Source: a bacterium (GTDB lineage Bacteria; Sysuimicrobiota; Sysuimicrobiia; Sysuimicrobiales; Humicultoraceae). From it: 64,000 bases of DNA. Position 1 is the stretch's first letter. Each line of letters opens with the position of its first letter. This document shows positions 52,054 through 60,230 of the stretch, piece after piece. The stretch is taken from NCBI GenBank assembly GCA_031082185.1, contig JAVHLI010000002.1:245292-309291 (forward strand). Reading direction: 5' to 3'. Made by a program: the position numbers and the translations under genes. Below the pieces are notes generated by a model. That model did not search any database. It was not told the DNA's origin and saw only the letters and a list, made by a program, of their open reading frames with translations.

Positions 52054-55000
52054 CTATGTGAAACGAGCCACCGCCATCCGGATGCTCAGGCCGTCCAGCC
52101 GGACCTCCCGGGCAGGCACGGTCGCCGGCACTACGTGTACGACCTCCTGCGTGAGGGTCTCGGCCCGGACGTACTGCCCGTGCGCTGCCAGCAGTTCTTC
52201 GAGTTCCGGACCTCCTTCGAGATACAGAACGATCCTGTCACTGACGTCCAGGCCCTCTTCCTTGCGGAGCTGCTGGACGTGATGCACCAGCTCGCGCGCC
52301 TGGCCTTCCCGCGCCAGCTCCGGACCCACGGCGGTCTCAAGGATGACGACCTGGCCGCCGGCCGCCTCCGCCGCGTACCCCGGCGCCGTGTGCAGTCTGA
52401 CCTCCACCTCGTCCGGCTCCACAACCAGGGGCTCGCCTTCGACCTGGAGCGTGAGCCCAGCTCCTGAGGCCAGCGTCGCGGCCGCGGCCTCTGGCGGCAA
52501 TGCCCGCAGGGCCGCGGCCACCGCCTGCACCCTGCCGCCGTGCTTGGGGCCCAGCCGGTCGAACCGCGGCTTGACCTCGTGCCGCACATAGGTCGAAGCA
52601 TCTTCAACGAAGCGGACCGCTTTGACGTTGAGCTCATCCGCCAGCAGCTCGATCAGCTCGGGCCGCTCAATCAGGTTCCGGTCGCGCGATGCGATCAGGA
52701 CCGCGGAGAGCGGCTGGCGCACGCGGATCTTCGCGGCGCCGCGCGCCGCCCTCCCCAGACTGACGAGGCCGCGCACAACGGCCATCGCGGCCTCCAGATC
52801 GGCGTCCAGGAGAGACGGATCGCTCTCGGGGTAGTCGCACAGGTGCACGCTCTCGGGCGCGCCCGCCTCCACGGTGCGGACGAGGTTCTGGTGCATGGCC
52901 TCGGTAAGAAATGGGACGAACGGCGCCAGGGTCCGCGCCAGCGCGCGCAACACCACGTACAGCGTGTGGTAGGCCGCGCGCTTGTCCGCGTCGTCCTCGC
53001 TCTTCCAGAACCGCCGGCGGCTGCGGCGAACGTACCAGGTGGACAGCTCTTCCACGAACGCCTCCGCCGCGCGGCACGCGCTCGCGGGATCGAACTCGTC
53101 CAGCCGCTCGCGCACCGTTGCCACCAAACGCGCCAGCCGGGAGAGGATCCATCGGTCGAGCAGGCCCGGCGGCGGAGGCGATTCCAGCATCGCGGCGAAA
53201 TCGAGGGTCTCCAGCGAAGCGTAGGTCACGAAGAAAGCATAGACGTTCCACCAGGGTAGGATGAACCGGCGGCGGACCTCACCGGCGGGCCCGTACCCAA
53301 AGTTAACGTTCGCGGCAGGGTTCTGCGCCGCAAACACCCAGCGCGCGACATCAGCACCAATCTTGTCGGCGGCCTCCTCGAACGCGATGGCGTTGCCCCA
53401 CGACTTGTGCATCTCGCGGCCGTCCTCGCCGCGGACCATGGCATGGCCCAGGCACACCTCGAAGGGCGGTCGGTTCTCGAGCACGGTGCTCATCACGAGC
53501 AGTGAGTAGAACCAGTTGCGGTACTGCCCGGGAAACGCCTCGGTGATGAAGTGGGCCGGGAACCAGTCGCGCCAGTACCGCTGATCGCCCACGTAGGAGA
53601 CCCCGCCGGTGTTGCGATCGGTGAGCGTTGAGAATGACACGATGCCGGCGTCCAGCCATGGATTGCCCACGTCCGTGATGCGGGAGACAATCGCCCCGCA
53701 GGAGGCACATGCGATCCGCACCGCATCCACCCAAGGCCGGTGCGGGGAGTGGCCCTCGAACGCCTCCCACCCCTCCACCGCCCGAGCGCGCAGCTCCTCG
53801 TGCGAACCGATGACCTCGAACTTGCCGCAGGCCCCACATTCGTAAATCGGAAGGGCCAGTCCATAGTAGCGTTTCTTGCTGATCATCCAGTCGTGCATGT
53901 TGCGCAGCCAGTCAATCTCGCGTTCCAACCCGAAGGAAGGGATCCAGCGGATCTGCCGGGTCACATCCATCATGGCCTCGCGCACAGGATCCATGGCGAT
54001 GAACCACTCGTCCACCAGGCGGAATACCAGCTCGCTCCCGCAGCGCCAGCACACCGGATACCGGTGGGTGTAGGGCTCGACGCGGTAGAGCAGGCCGCCC
54101 GCGCGCAGATGGGCCTCGATCGGCCCGGCGACCTCGTAGACCGGCTTCCCCTCCAACCAGCCGTAGGGCCCTGCGAATACCCCGAACTCGTCCAGCGGAG
54201 CCAGGACCGGCAGACCGTGCTCCTTGCCCAGGGCGAAGTCCTCGGCGCCACATCCCGGCGCGATGTGAACGATGCCGGTGCCTTCCTCGGCGCTGACCTC
54301 GCGCCAGGCGACCACCCGGTGCTCCACCCCTGCCTGCGCCGGCAGATCGTCGAACGGACCGCGGTAACGCCGGCCCACCAGGGCGGCCCCGGGCACCGCC
54401 TCGACGGTTTCGTACGGGCCTGAGAGGATGCCGAGCGCGCCCTCGCAGAGGTAGTACTCCTCGTCCCCCTGCCTGACGCGCGCGTACGTCAGATCGGGAT
54501 GGACCGCGGCGGCGACGTTGCTGGTGAGCGTCCAGGGCGTCGTGGTCCACACGAGCAGCGACCGTCCGGGCTCGTCCACCAGCGGAAGTCTTACCGTCAT
54601 CCCCGGATGCGTCAGCTCACGGTAGCCCTCCGTCACGATCTCGTGCTCCGAGATCCCGGTGCTGCAGCGCGGGCACCATGGCATCACGTCGTGGCCCTTG
54701 TGAATCATCCCGCGCTCCCAGCACCTCTTGAGAAAGTGCCAGATCGTGTAGTTGTTGTCGTCCGAAAGCGTGTGGTAGGAGTGATCCCAGTCCATCCAGT
54801 AGCCCAGCCGTAGGGACTGCTGGGTGATCAGGTCGGCGAAGCGCTGCACGCGGGCCTTGCACTGCTCGACGAACGGCGCGATTCCGTAGACCTCGATGTC
54901 GCGCTTGGTGCGGAAGCCCAGCTCGCGCTCGACCTCCACCTCCACCCACAGGCCCTGGCCGTCGAAGCCGTTCTGGTAGCGTTGCCTAAACCCCCGCATC

Positions 55001-55227
55001 GTCTTGTAGCGCTGGAACAGGTCCTTGTAGGTCCTGCCCCAGGCGTGGTGTATGCCCATCGGGTTGTTGGCGGTGATTGGGCCGTCCAGGAACGAGAAGC
55101 GGCGCGGCGAGTTCTCGTTGCGGCCGAGGTAGCGCGTCAGGATCCCCTGCTCGCGCCACCAATCCTGGATCTCCCGCTCGAGCGCGGGGAAGTCCGTCTT
55201 CGAAGACACAGCGGCAAAACGCGGCAT
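52054..55227 (-). CDS. ileS: Isoleucyl-tRNA synthetase
   Basis: Charges tRNA-Ile. The 1057-residue protein shows the HIGH-like motif in ITANNPMGIHHAWGRTYKD, the CP1 editing domain (PWTLTSNVAAAVHPDL, HIAPGCGAEDFALGKEHGLP), PWLDAGIVSFSTL, and an anticodon-binding C-terminal half (FWKSEDDADKRAAYHTLYVV). The KMSKS loop reads EMHKSWGNAIAFEEAADKIG, a variant I associate with eukaryote-like (IleS2-type) bacterial enzymes. The ATG at 55227 follows a GGGGGAC; the frame is open upstream only through the T-box terminator. Expression is T-box controlled. Confidence 0.95.
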   Translation of the reverse strand: MPRFAAVSSKTDFPALEREIQDWWREQGILTRYLGRNENSPRRFSFLDGPITANNPMGIHHAWGRTYKDLFQRYKTMRGFRQRYQNGFDGQGLWVEVEVERELGFRTKRDIEVYGIAPFVEQCKARVQRFADLITQQSLRLGYWMDWDHSYHTLSDDNNYTIWHFLKRCWERGMIHKGHDVMPWCPRCSTGISEHEIVTEGYRELTHPGMTVRLPLVDEPGRSLLVWTTTPWTLTSNVAAAVHPDLTYARVRQGDEEYYLCEGALGILSGPYETVEAVPGAALVGRRYRGPFDDLPAQAGVEHRVVAWREVSAEEGTGIVHIAPGCGAEDFALGKEHGLPVLAPLDEFGVFAGPYGWLEGKPVYEVAGPIEAHLRAGGLLYRVEPYTHRYPVCWRCGSELVFRLVDEWFIAMDPVREAMMDVTRQIRWIPSFGLEREIDWLRNMHDWMISKKRYYGLALPIYECGACGKFEVIGSHEELRARAVEGWEAFEGHSPHRPWVDAVRIACASCGAIVSRITDVGNPWLDAGIVSFSTLTDRNTGGVSYVGDQRYWRDWFPAHFITEAFPGQYRNWFYSLLVMSTVLENRPPFEVCLGHAMVRGEDGREMHKSWGNAIAFEEAADKIGADVARWVFAAQNPAANVNFGYGPAGEVRRRFILPWWNVYAFFVTYASLETLDFAAMLESPPPPGLLDRWILSRLARLVATVRERLDEFDPASACRAAEAFVEELSTWYVRRSRRRFWKSEDDADKRAAYHTLYVVLRALARTLAPFVPFLTEAMHQNLVRTVEAGAPESVHLCDYPESDPSLLDADLEAAMAVVRGLVSLGRAARGAAKIRVRQPLSAVLIASRDRNLIERPELIELLADELNVKAVRFVEDASTYVRHEVKPRFDRLGPKHGGRVQAVAAALRALPPEAAAATLASGAGLTLQVEGEPLVVEPDEVEVRLHTAPGYAAEAAGGQVVILETAVGPELAREGQARELVHHVQQLRKEEGLDVSDRIVLYLEGGPELEELLAAHGQYVRAETLTQEVVHVVPATVPAREVRLDGLSIRMAVARFT

Positions 55228-55236
55228 CGCAACCGT

Positions 55237-55500
55237 CCCCCTAACAACAATGAAGCATCCCGTCTTCAAGGACGGGATGCACCCGTGGTACCACCCTGAT
55301 TCCGGCCGGCATCAATCTCGCCGCTCGGCCGGCGCTCCAGCTCCCGATCTCGGCGGAGTCCCCGGCGGCGCCTACGCGGACGATCCGTTCGGGCCGCGGC
55401 TTGGGGGTGATCTGGAGCGGCGTCCGCGCCGCTGGGCTCACACCATCTCCCAGCTCGCTCGCGCGCGGGATCGCCATCCCGTCCCCGTCATCGCCAAATG
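55237..55500 (-). ncRNA. T-box riboswitch (Ile) of ileS
   Basis: The minus strand between the promoter and ileS holds the T-box hallmark AGGGTGGTACCACGG (around 55297-55283). Upstream is a stem I region with the AGCGAGCTGGGAGATGGTG-type distal elements, and a specifier-position AUC at 55411-55409 (context CAGATCACCCCCAAG), an isoleucine codon matching the downstream gene. A terminator hairpin follows. In such systems uncharged tRNA-Ile base-pairs with specifier and T-box and allows read-through. Confidence 0.9.
55243..55280 (-). terminator. T-box-controlled intrinsic terminator before ileS
   Basis: GCATCCCGTC (55280-55271) pairs perfectly with GACGGGATGC (55264-55255) around a 6-base loop, followed in RNA by UUCAUUGUUGUU. 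The 5' arm starts right after the T-box sequence, as expected for the competing antiterminator arrangement. Confidence 0.85.
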
Positions 55501-55507
55501 TGGCGGT

Positions 55508-55537
55508 AGTGTAGCACGGTCCGCAAGCGCGCGTCCA
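55508..55537 (-). promoter_or_regulatory. Promoter of the ileS T-box leader
   Basis: Minus-strand TGGACG (55537-55532), an 18-bp spacer and TACACT (55513-55508). The predicted start near 55500 lies just before the first T-box helix. The -35 is a moderate match. Confidence 0.5.
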
Positions 55538-55618
55538 GCGGTGGGGCGGCCGTGCAGGGAGACCGGGGGCCGCGGCGAACCCACCCACTAGGACTGTCAC
55601 GTGCGGTCGGGGAGCCTC

Positions 55619-56605
55619 GTGAAGGTCTGCCTCTACCTCGAGCACAGCCAGGACTCTTCCTGGAGCGGCGGCATCCGCCAGGCCTACGAGAACCAGGTGC
55701 GGGCGCTGCGGGCCGTCGGCGTTTCGGTCACGAGCGACCCTTCCGAGCCGTTTGACATCCTGGACCTGCACACGATCGGGCCGAGGTCGTTCTACCTGGC
55801 CGATAAGTACAGCGGTCACCGGCCGGTTGTGATCCACGGCCACACAACGGCCGAGGACTTCGCCAACTCCTTTGTCATGAGCGACGCGCTGGCCCCGATG
55901 TTGGGACGCCTGCTCACCCATTACTACAACAAGGCCGACCTCCTCATCGCACCATCGCCTTACACCGAGCAGGTACTGCGGCGGCACGAGGTGGACCGTC
56001 CTATCGAGGTGGTCAGCAACGGGGTGGACCTGCGCCGCTTCGAGTCGTTGCGCCGGGCCCGGTCGCTGGGGCGGGGCCGGTACCGCCTGCGGGGCACCGT
56101 GCCCTACTCGGTGGGACTGGTGCTGCTGCGCAAGGGGGTGGATTTGTTCTGCGAGACCGCGCGCCTTCTCCCTGACCTCACGTTCGCGTGGTTCGGCCGT
56201 ATCCACAAAGCGGTGAAACCCGAAACGCTGCGCGTGGTAGAAACGGCTCCGCAGAACGTGCGGTTCACCGGCTATGTGGATAAGGTGGAGGAAACCCACG
56301 CATCCGGCGACATCCTCTTCTTCCCAAGCGCCGTGGAAAACGAAGGGATCGCGATCCTGGAGGCCGCGGCGTGCGGCCGCCCGCTGGTGCTGCGTGACTC
56401 CGAGTGCTTCACCGGCCGCTTCCGGAACGGCGTCAACTGTCTGATGGCCAAGGACCCAGACGGGTTCGCATCCCACCTGCGGCGCCTTACCGGTGACACC
56501 GACCTGGCGAGGCATCTGGGCGAGGCGGCGCGGCAGTTCGCCGCGGCGCACTCGCTTGAGCAGGTTGGGCGACGGCTCGCTGAGATCTACGCGCGGCTGT
56601 CGTAG
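55619..56605 (+). CDS. GT4 glycosyltransferase, LafB/CpoA-like
   Basis: Retaining GT-B enzyme. About 328 residues: VCLYLEHSQDSSWSGGIRQA, YENQVRALRAVGVSVTSDPS, FDILDLHTIGPRSFYLADKY, VVIHGHTTAEDFANSFVMSD, LLIAPSPYTEQVLRRHEVDR, VSNGVDLRRFESL and FFPSAVENEGIAILEAAACG. The HGHTTAEDFANSF and ADLLIAPSPYT wording resembles LafB/CpoA, which add the second sugar to glucosyl-diacylglycerol. That comparison is from memory. GTG at 55619 has GGGGAG upstream and fits the domain start; a GTG at 55601 is possible. Its 3' end overlaps the convergent GT2 gene by 19 bp. Confidence 0.85.
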   Translation: MKVCLYLEHSQDSSWSGGIRQAYENQVRALRAVGVSVTSDPSEPFDILDLHTIGPRSFYLADKYSGHRPVVIHGHTTAEDFANSFVMSDALAPMLGRLLTHYYNKADLLIAPSPYTEQVLRRHEVDRPIEVVSNGVDLRRFESLRRARSLGRGRYRLRGTVPYSVGLVLLRKGVDLFCETARLLPDLTFAWFGRIHKAVKPETLRVVETAPQNVRFTGYVDKVEETHASGDILFFPSAVENEGIAILEAAACGRPLVLRDSECFTGRFRNGVNCLMAKDPDGFASHLRRLTGDTDLARHLGEAARQFAAAHSLEQVGRRLAEIYARLS

Positions 56606-57936
56606 GGCTGCGGGCGCGCGCCCTCGTGGCTGGTCTTGCGCCAGTCCCGAGCGCCCGTCAGCGCGCCGTAGACGTACCGGCGGATGGCCAACGGCACGAT
56701 CACCATCGTGTGGAACGAGAACAGGGTCCACCGCACCAGAACGCCGGCCAGACGCCACGGCGAAAACCCTACCTCAGCGGTAATCGCGGTGAGCATGCCG
56801 GCCGTCAGCAGACCTGAGGCGGCCGCCATTACCGCGCGGGGGAGCTGGAGGTAGACAACCGCCTCGTACACGAGGCCGATCATCGCGTAGAGGTAGCCGG
56901 TGAGAACCGCCAGCGCGCTCAGCAGGGCTCCCGAGAGGAAGAACAGCATGTCCACCCGCCGCAGCAGTGGGACCCGGCCGAGGAGAATCTGTGGCAGGTA
57001 GTCGCCCAGACAGAGCAGGGCGCCTTCGAACCACCGCTCGCGCTGCCGTATGAGATCACGCAGCCCGACGACCCCTTCCTCCCACACCTGCGCCTCGTAG
57101 CAGTACCGGATCTCCCACCCGCGCAGCGCCAGCCGCACGCTGAGGTCAATGTCCTCGGTCAGGGCCTCCTCGTTCCAGCCGCCCACATCCTCCAGGGCCT
57201 CGCGCTTCACGATCAGGCCGTTGCCGGCCAGGCAGACGAAGGCGCCCACGGCCTGTCGCGCCCGCTGCAGCAGCGTTTGGAACACGCGGTACTCGTCTGC
57301 CTGCACGCGCGTCAGCCAGTTGCGGCCGGGGTTGTGCACCAGCCGGCGGCCCTGCACGGCGCCGGTGCGCGGATCGGCAAGGTGCGGGACCATCTGCGCG
57401 ATCACGTCGGGGCCCAGCCGCGCGTCGGAGTCAAAGACCGCCAGGAGCGTGCCCCGGCTCTGCGCAATCCCGACCAGCAACGCCGCGGCCTTGCCGATGC
57501 TCCCCGGCACCGTCTGCACCACCTTGACCGGCAGCTCGGTCTGAAGGCGCTCGAGCAACTCGAGCGTGCCGTCGGTCGAGTGATCGTCCACGACGACCAC
57601 CTCGATCTCGCCGTCGTAGGACTGTGCGCAGGCGGAGCGCACCGAGCCCTCGATGACGCAGACCTCGTTCTGGGCAGGGATGATGATGCTCACCGACGGA
57701 GGGACGGGCCACCTCCCGGGGGAGGGGCGGCGGGTCGCCACCCCGAGCAGCAGCACGGCGCCCCCGAAGATGGCCAGCACCAGGAACAGGTACTGCAGCC
57801 AGACGAGATCCACGACGTAGTAGCGGAACCAAAGGGCATCCCTGTAGGTGATGCTCACTGCCACCAGGGCGATCCAGCCCGCAGCGAGGGTGGCGAGCAC
57901 CAGGTGGCGGGCGGTGGCCGGCCGCATGCGCATCAT
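56587..57936 (-). CDS. Membrane glycosyltransferase family 2 (processive type)
   Basis: GT-A enzyme with cytoplasmic catalytic domain and membrane pore, like hyaluronan/cellulose/N-acetylglucosaminyl synthases. The 449-residue protein has two N-terminal membrane segments, VSIIIPAQNEVCVIEGSVRS, VVVVDDHSTDGTLELLERL, AVFDSDARLGPDVIAQM (DxD), EEALTEDIDLSVRLALRGW (TED), and RQRERWFEGAL (QxxRW-type motif RQRERW), then about four membrane segments. The sugar and product are not evident. ATG at 57936 overlaps the mtnA stop as ATGA. The tail after residue 430 is basic and short. Confidence 0.9.
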   Translation of the reverse strand: MMRMRPATARHLVLATLAAGWIALVAVSITYRDALWFRYYVVDLVWLQYLFLVLAIFGGAVLLLGVATRRPSPGRWPVPPSVSIIIPAQNEVCVIEGSVRSACAQSYDGEIEVVVVDDHSTDGTLELLERLQTELPVKVVQTVPGSIGKAAALLVGIAQSRGTLLAVFDSDARLGPDVIAQMVPHLADPRTGAVQGRRLVHNPGRNWLTRVQADEYRVFQTLLQRARQAVGAFVCLAGNGLIVKREALEDVGGWNEEALTEDIDLSVRLALRGWEIRYCYEAQVWEEGVVGLRDLIRQRERWFEGALLCLGDYLPQILLGRVPLLRRVDMLFFLSGALLSALAVLTGYLYAMIGLVYEAVVYLQLPRAVMAAASGLLTAGMLTAITAEVGFSPWRLAGVLVRWTLFSFHTMVIVPLAIRRYVYGALTGARDWRKTSHEGARPQPYDSRA

Positions 57937-58985
57937 CCGCTCCCATCAGCCGCACCGGCAAGCGCGGCCAGGCTGCGGTCGAACGGGGGAGCCGCGACAC
58001 CGGCCTCCGTGACGATCGCGGTGACCAAGTCATGCGGGGTGACGTCGAAGGCCGGGTTCCGGACAGCGATGCCCTCCGGTGCGATACTGCAGCCCATGAA
58101 ATGGGTGACCTCAGCGGCAGAGCGCTCCTCGATCGGGATCGCGGCGCCGTCCGGGCAGGCCAGGTCCACGGTCGAGATGGGCGCGGCCACGATAAACGGC
58201 AGCGCATGGGCCCGCGCCAGCACCGCCAGCGTGTATGTCCCGATCTTGTTGGCAACGTCGCCGTTGGCCGCGATCCGATCGGCGCCCACGATCACGCGGT
58301 CCAACGCGCCGCCGGCCATCAGCGCGCCGGCCGCGTTGTCCGTAATCAGCGTAGAGGGGATGCCGTACTGCAGCAGTTCCCAAGCGGTCAGGCGGGCGCC
58401 CTGCAACACCGGGCGCGTCTCACACGCGAATACATGGATCCCCTTGCCGGCCTCGTGGGCCGCCCGCAGGATGCCGAAGGCCGTCCCATACCCCGCGGTC
58501 GCCAGCCCTCCGGTGTGGCAGTAGGTCAGGATGCGCTCGCCCGGGCGGATCAGCGCCTCGCCCCAGCGGCCTATCGCCTTGTTGGCGGCGCGGTCTTCCT
58601 CGGCAATGGCCTCGGCCTCGCGGCGCAGCAGCGCGGCGAAGGCGGCGCCGTCCTCCTGCTGAGCCGCCCGCGCCTTCGCCAGCATCCGCTCCACTGCCCA
58701 GCGCAGGTTGACGGCCGTGGGGCGGGCCGCCGTCAAGACCGCCCCGGCCGCCTCCATCGCGTGAGAGCGATCGGCACGCGGGAGCGCGGCGGCGCAGGCC
58801 GCGGCCAGGGCGACGCCGTATGCCGCCGCCACCCCGATCGCCGGAGCTCCACGCACGCGGAGATCCCGGATCGCAGCGGCCACCTCATCGGGCGTGGCGC
58901 AGGAAGCCACCCGCACATCGTGGGGAAGCAGCGTCTGGTCCACCAGACGCACCAGCCGGTCATCCAGCCATACGGTCTCAGGCAT
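57933..58985 (-). CDS. mtnA: S-methyl-5-thioribose-1-phosphate isomerase
   Basis: Methionine salvage enzyme converting methylthioribose-1-phosphate to methylthioribulose-1-phosphate. The 350-residue protein has DLRVRGAPAIGVAAAYGVAL, NLRWAVERMLAKAR, ILTYCHTGGLATAGYGTAFG with the catalytic Cys, RPVLQGARLTAWEL and VGADRIAANGDVANKIGTYT with the catalytic Asp. No other mtn gene is visible nearby; orphan mtnA also occurs in 5-deoxyribose salvage. ATG at 58985 lies 37 bp after the sepF stop. Confidence 0.95.
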   Translation of the reverse strand: MPETVWLDDRLVRLVDQTLLPHDVRVASCATPDEVAAAIRDLRVRGAPAIGVAAAYGVALAAACAAALPRADRSHAMEAAGAVLTAARPTAVNLRWAVERMLAKARAAQQEDGAAFAALLRREAEAIAEEDRAANKAIGRWGEALIRPGERILTYCHTGGLATAGYGTAFGILRAAHEAGKGIHVFACETRPVLQGARLTAWELLQYGIPSTLITDNAAGALMAGGALDRVIVGADRIAANGDVANKIGTYTLAVLARAHALPFIVAAPISTVDLACPDGAAIPIEERSAAEVTHFMGCSIAPEGIAVRNPAFDVTPHDLVTAIVTEAGVAAPPFDRSLAALAGAADGSG

Positions 58986-59022
58986 AACGGCCTGCTGCGG
59001 GAAAGCGGGTGACGGCGCGCCG

Positions 59023-59424
59023 TCAGGTCATGGGAAAGAGGGCATGCGGCTCGTCGCGCGCACTCTCGGCCGTAACCGTAACGGTGTTGGGAGCAAACAG
59101 GAAGATCTCCTCGCCCACGCGCTGCATCTGCCCGTCCACGGCATAGGTGACGCCGCAGATGAAGTCCACGATCCGCCTGGCGAGGTCGCGCTCGGCATCC
59201 CGAAGATTGACGATGACCGGTCGGCGGGCCTTCAGGCACTCCGCCGCGGCCAGGGCATCGTCGAGACTGCGCGGTTCCAGCACAACGATCTCCATCTGCC
59301 GATTCGCGTGCAGGCTCAACACCGGCGCGTGGCGGTGCTTTGCCTCCCCGTCCTCGCCCGGTGCGGCGACTGCGTCCTCCTCGGCAAAACCCAGGAACGA
59401 CCAGAACCTCTGCATCGCGCTCAC
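59023..59424 (-). CDS. sepF: Cell division protein SepF
   Basis: Membrane-anchoring partner of FtsZ in Gram-positive bacteria, cyanobacteria and some archaea. The 133-residue protein starts with an amphipathic membrane-binding helix (MQRFWSFLGFAEED) and has the DUF552 fold: MEIVVLEPRSLDDALAAAEC, LKARRPVIVNLRDAERDLAR, RIVDFICGVTYAVDGQMQRV and EEIFLFAPNTVTV. The order yggS-sepF is conserved in monoderms, and supports that type of cell envelope. Confidence 0.96.
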   Translation of the reverse strand: MSAMQRFWSFLGFAEEDAVAAPGEDGEAKHRHAPVLSLHANRQMEIVVLEPRSLDDALAAAECLKARRPVIVNLRDAERDLARRIVDFICGVTYAVDGQMQRVGEEIFLFAPNTVTVTAESARDEPHALFPMT

Positions 59425-59481
59425 CTCACACCTCCCGCTCTCTCCTCCCTCCCTGGATCCGGCCTCTCCCGTGGCCTTGGA

Positions 59482-60156
59482 CTACCGATCGCCGAACAGG
59501 GCGCGCCCGATACGTACCATGGTCGCGCCTTCCTCGATCGCCACCTCGAAATCGCCCGACATGCCCATTGATAGCTCGCAGAACGCTTTCCCCGCCACCC
59601 CATCCCGCAGGCGATCCCGCAGCGCCCGCAACTCCCGGAAGACCGGCCTTACCGTCTCCGGGTCATCGACAAGCGGCGCCACCGTCATCAGCCCGATCGG
59701 GTCGAGGGATCTGCACGCGAGCACCCGCCCGACCAGATCCACCGCCGCGCCGGGAGCGACCCCGTACTTGGTGGCCTCGCCGGCGACGTTCACCTCGATC
59801 AGGACCGAGACCCGCCGGCCGGCCTCACCTGCCGCCCGATCCACTGCCTCCGCGATCCGGAGGCTGTCGAGGGAGTGGATCACCTGGAACTGCTCCACGG
59901 CCGGCCTTGCCTTGTTCCGCTGCAGGTGGCCGATCAGGTGCCAGCGCGGCCCTGGGCCGACCGCCTCGATCTTGACAACTGCCTCCTGGACCCGGTTCTC
60001 ACCTAGGTCGCGGAGCCCCGCGGCCACGGCCTCGCGCACCCGCGCCGCGTCGACCACTTTCGTTACGCCGATCAGCGTCACCGAGGCCGGGTCACGCCCG
60101 ACCCGTTCGGCTGCGCGGGCGATCCGGTCCACGACCGCCCTGTACCGTTCCTCCAT
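59482..60156 (-). CDS. yggS: YggS-family pyridoxal-phosphate homeostasis protein
   Basis: PLP-binding TIM-barrel protein that buffers vitamin B6. About 224 residues: VTLIGVTKVVDAARVREAV with the PLP lysine, LGENRVQEAVVKIEAV, WHLIGHLQRNKA, VLIEVNVAGEATKYGVAPG, LMTVAPLVDDPETVRPVF, and CELSMGMSGDFEVAIEEGAT followed by VRIGRALFG. ATG at 60156 chosen over the GTG at 60165; both fit. Precedes sepF by 57 bp. Confidence 0.95.
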   Translation of the reverse strand: MEERYRAVVDRIARAAERVGRDPASVTLIGVTKVVDAARVREAVAAGLRDLGENRVQEAVVKIEAVGPGPRWHLIGHLQRNKARPAVEQFQVIHSLDSLRIAEAVDRAAGEAGRRVSVLIEVNVAGEATKYGVAPGAAVDLVGRVLACRSLDPIGLMTVAPLVDDPETVRPVFRELRALRDRLRDGVAGKAFCELSMGMSGDFEVAIEEGATMVRIGRALFGDR

Positions 60157-60230
60157 GCCAGTCACGCCACGGCGTTATTCGGCAGGAGGCAGGGAATCCC
60201 TGCGGTGGGTTGCGGCCGCAAGGTGGCGTG

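Noticed and set aside
55241..56758. Minus-strand open frame of 505 codons over the LafB-like gene and T-box
   Set aside because: Antisense to a glycosyltransferase with clear motifs, and it runs through the T-box leader and promoter.
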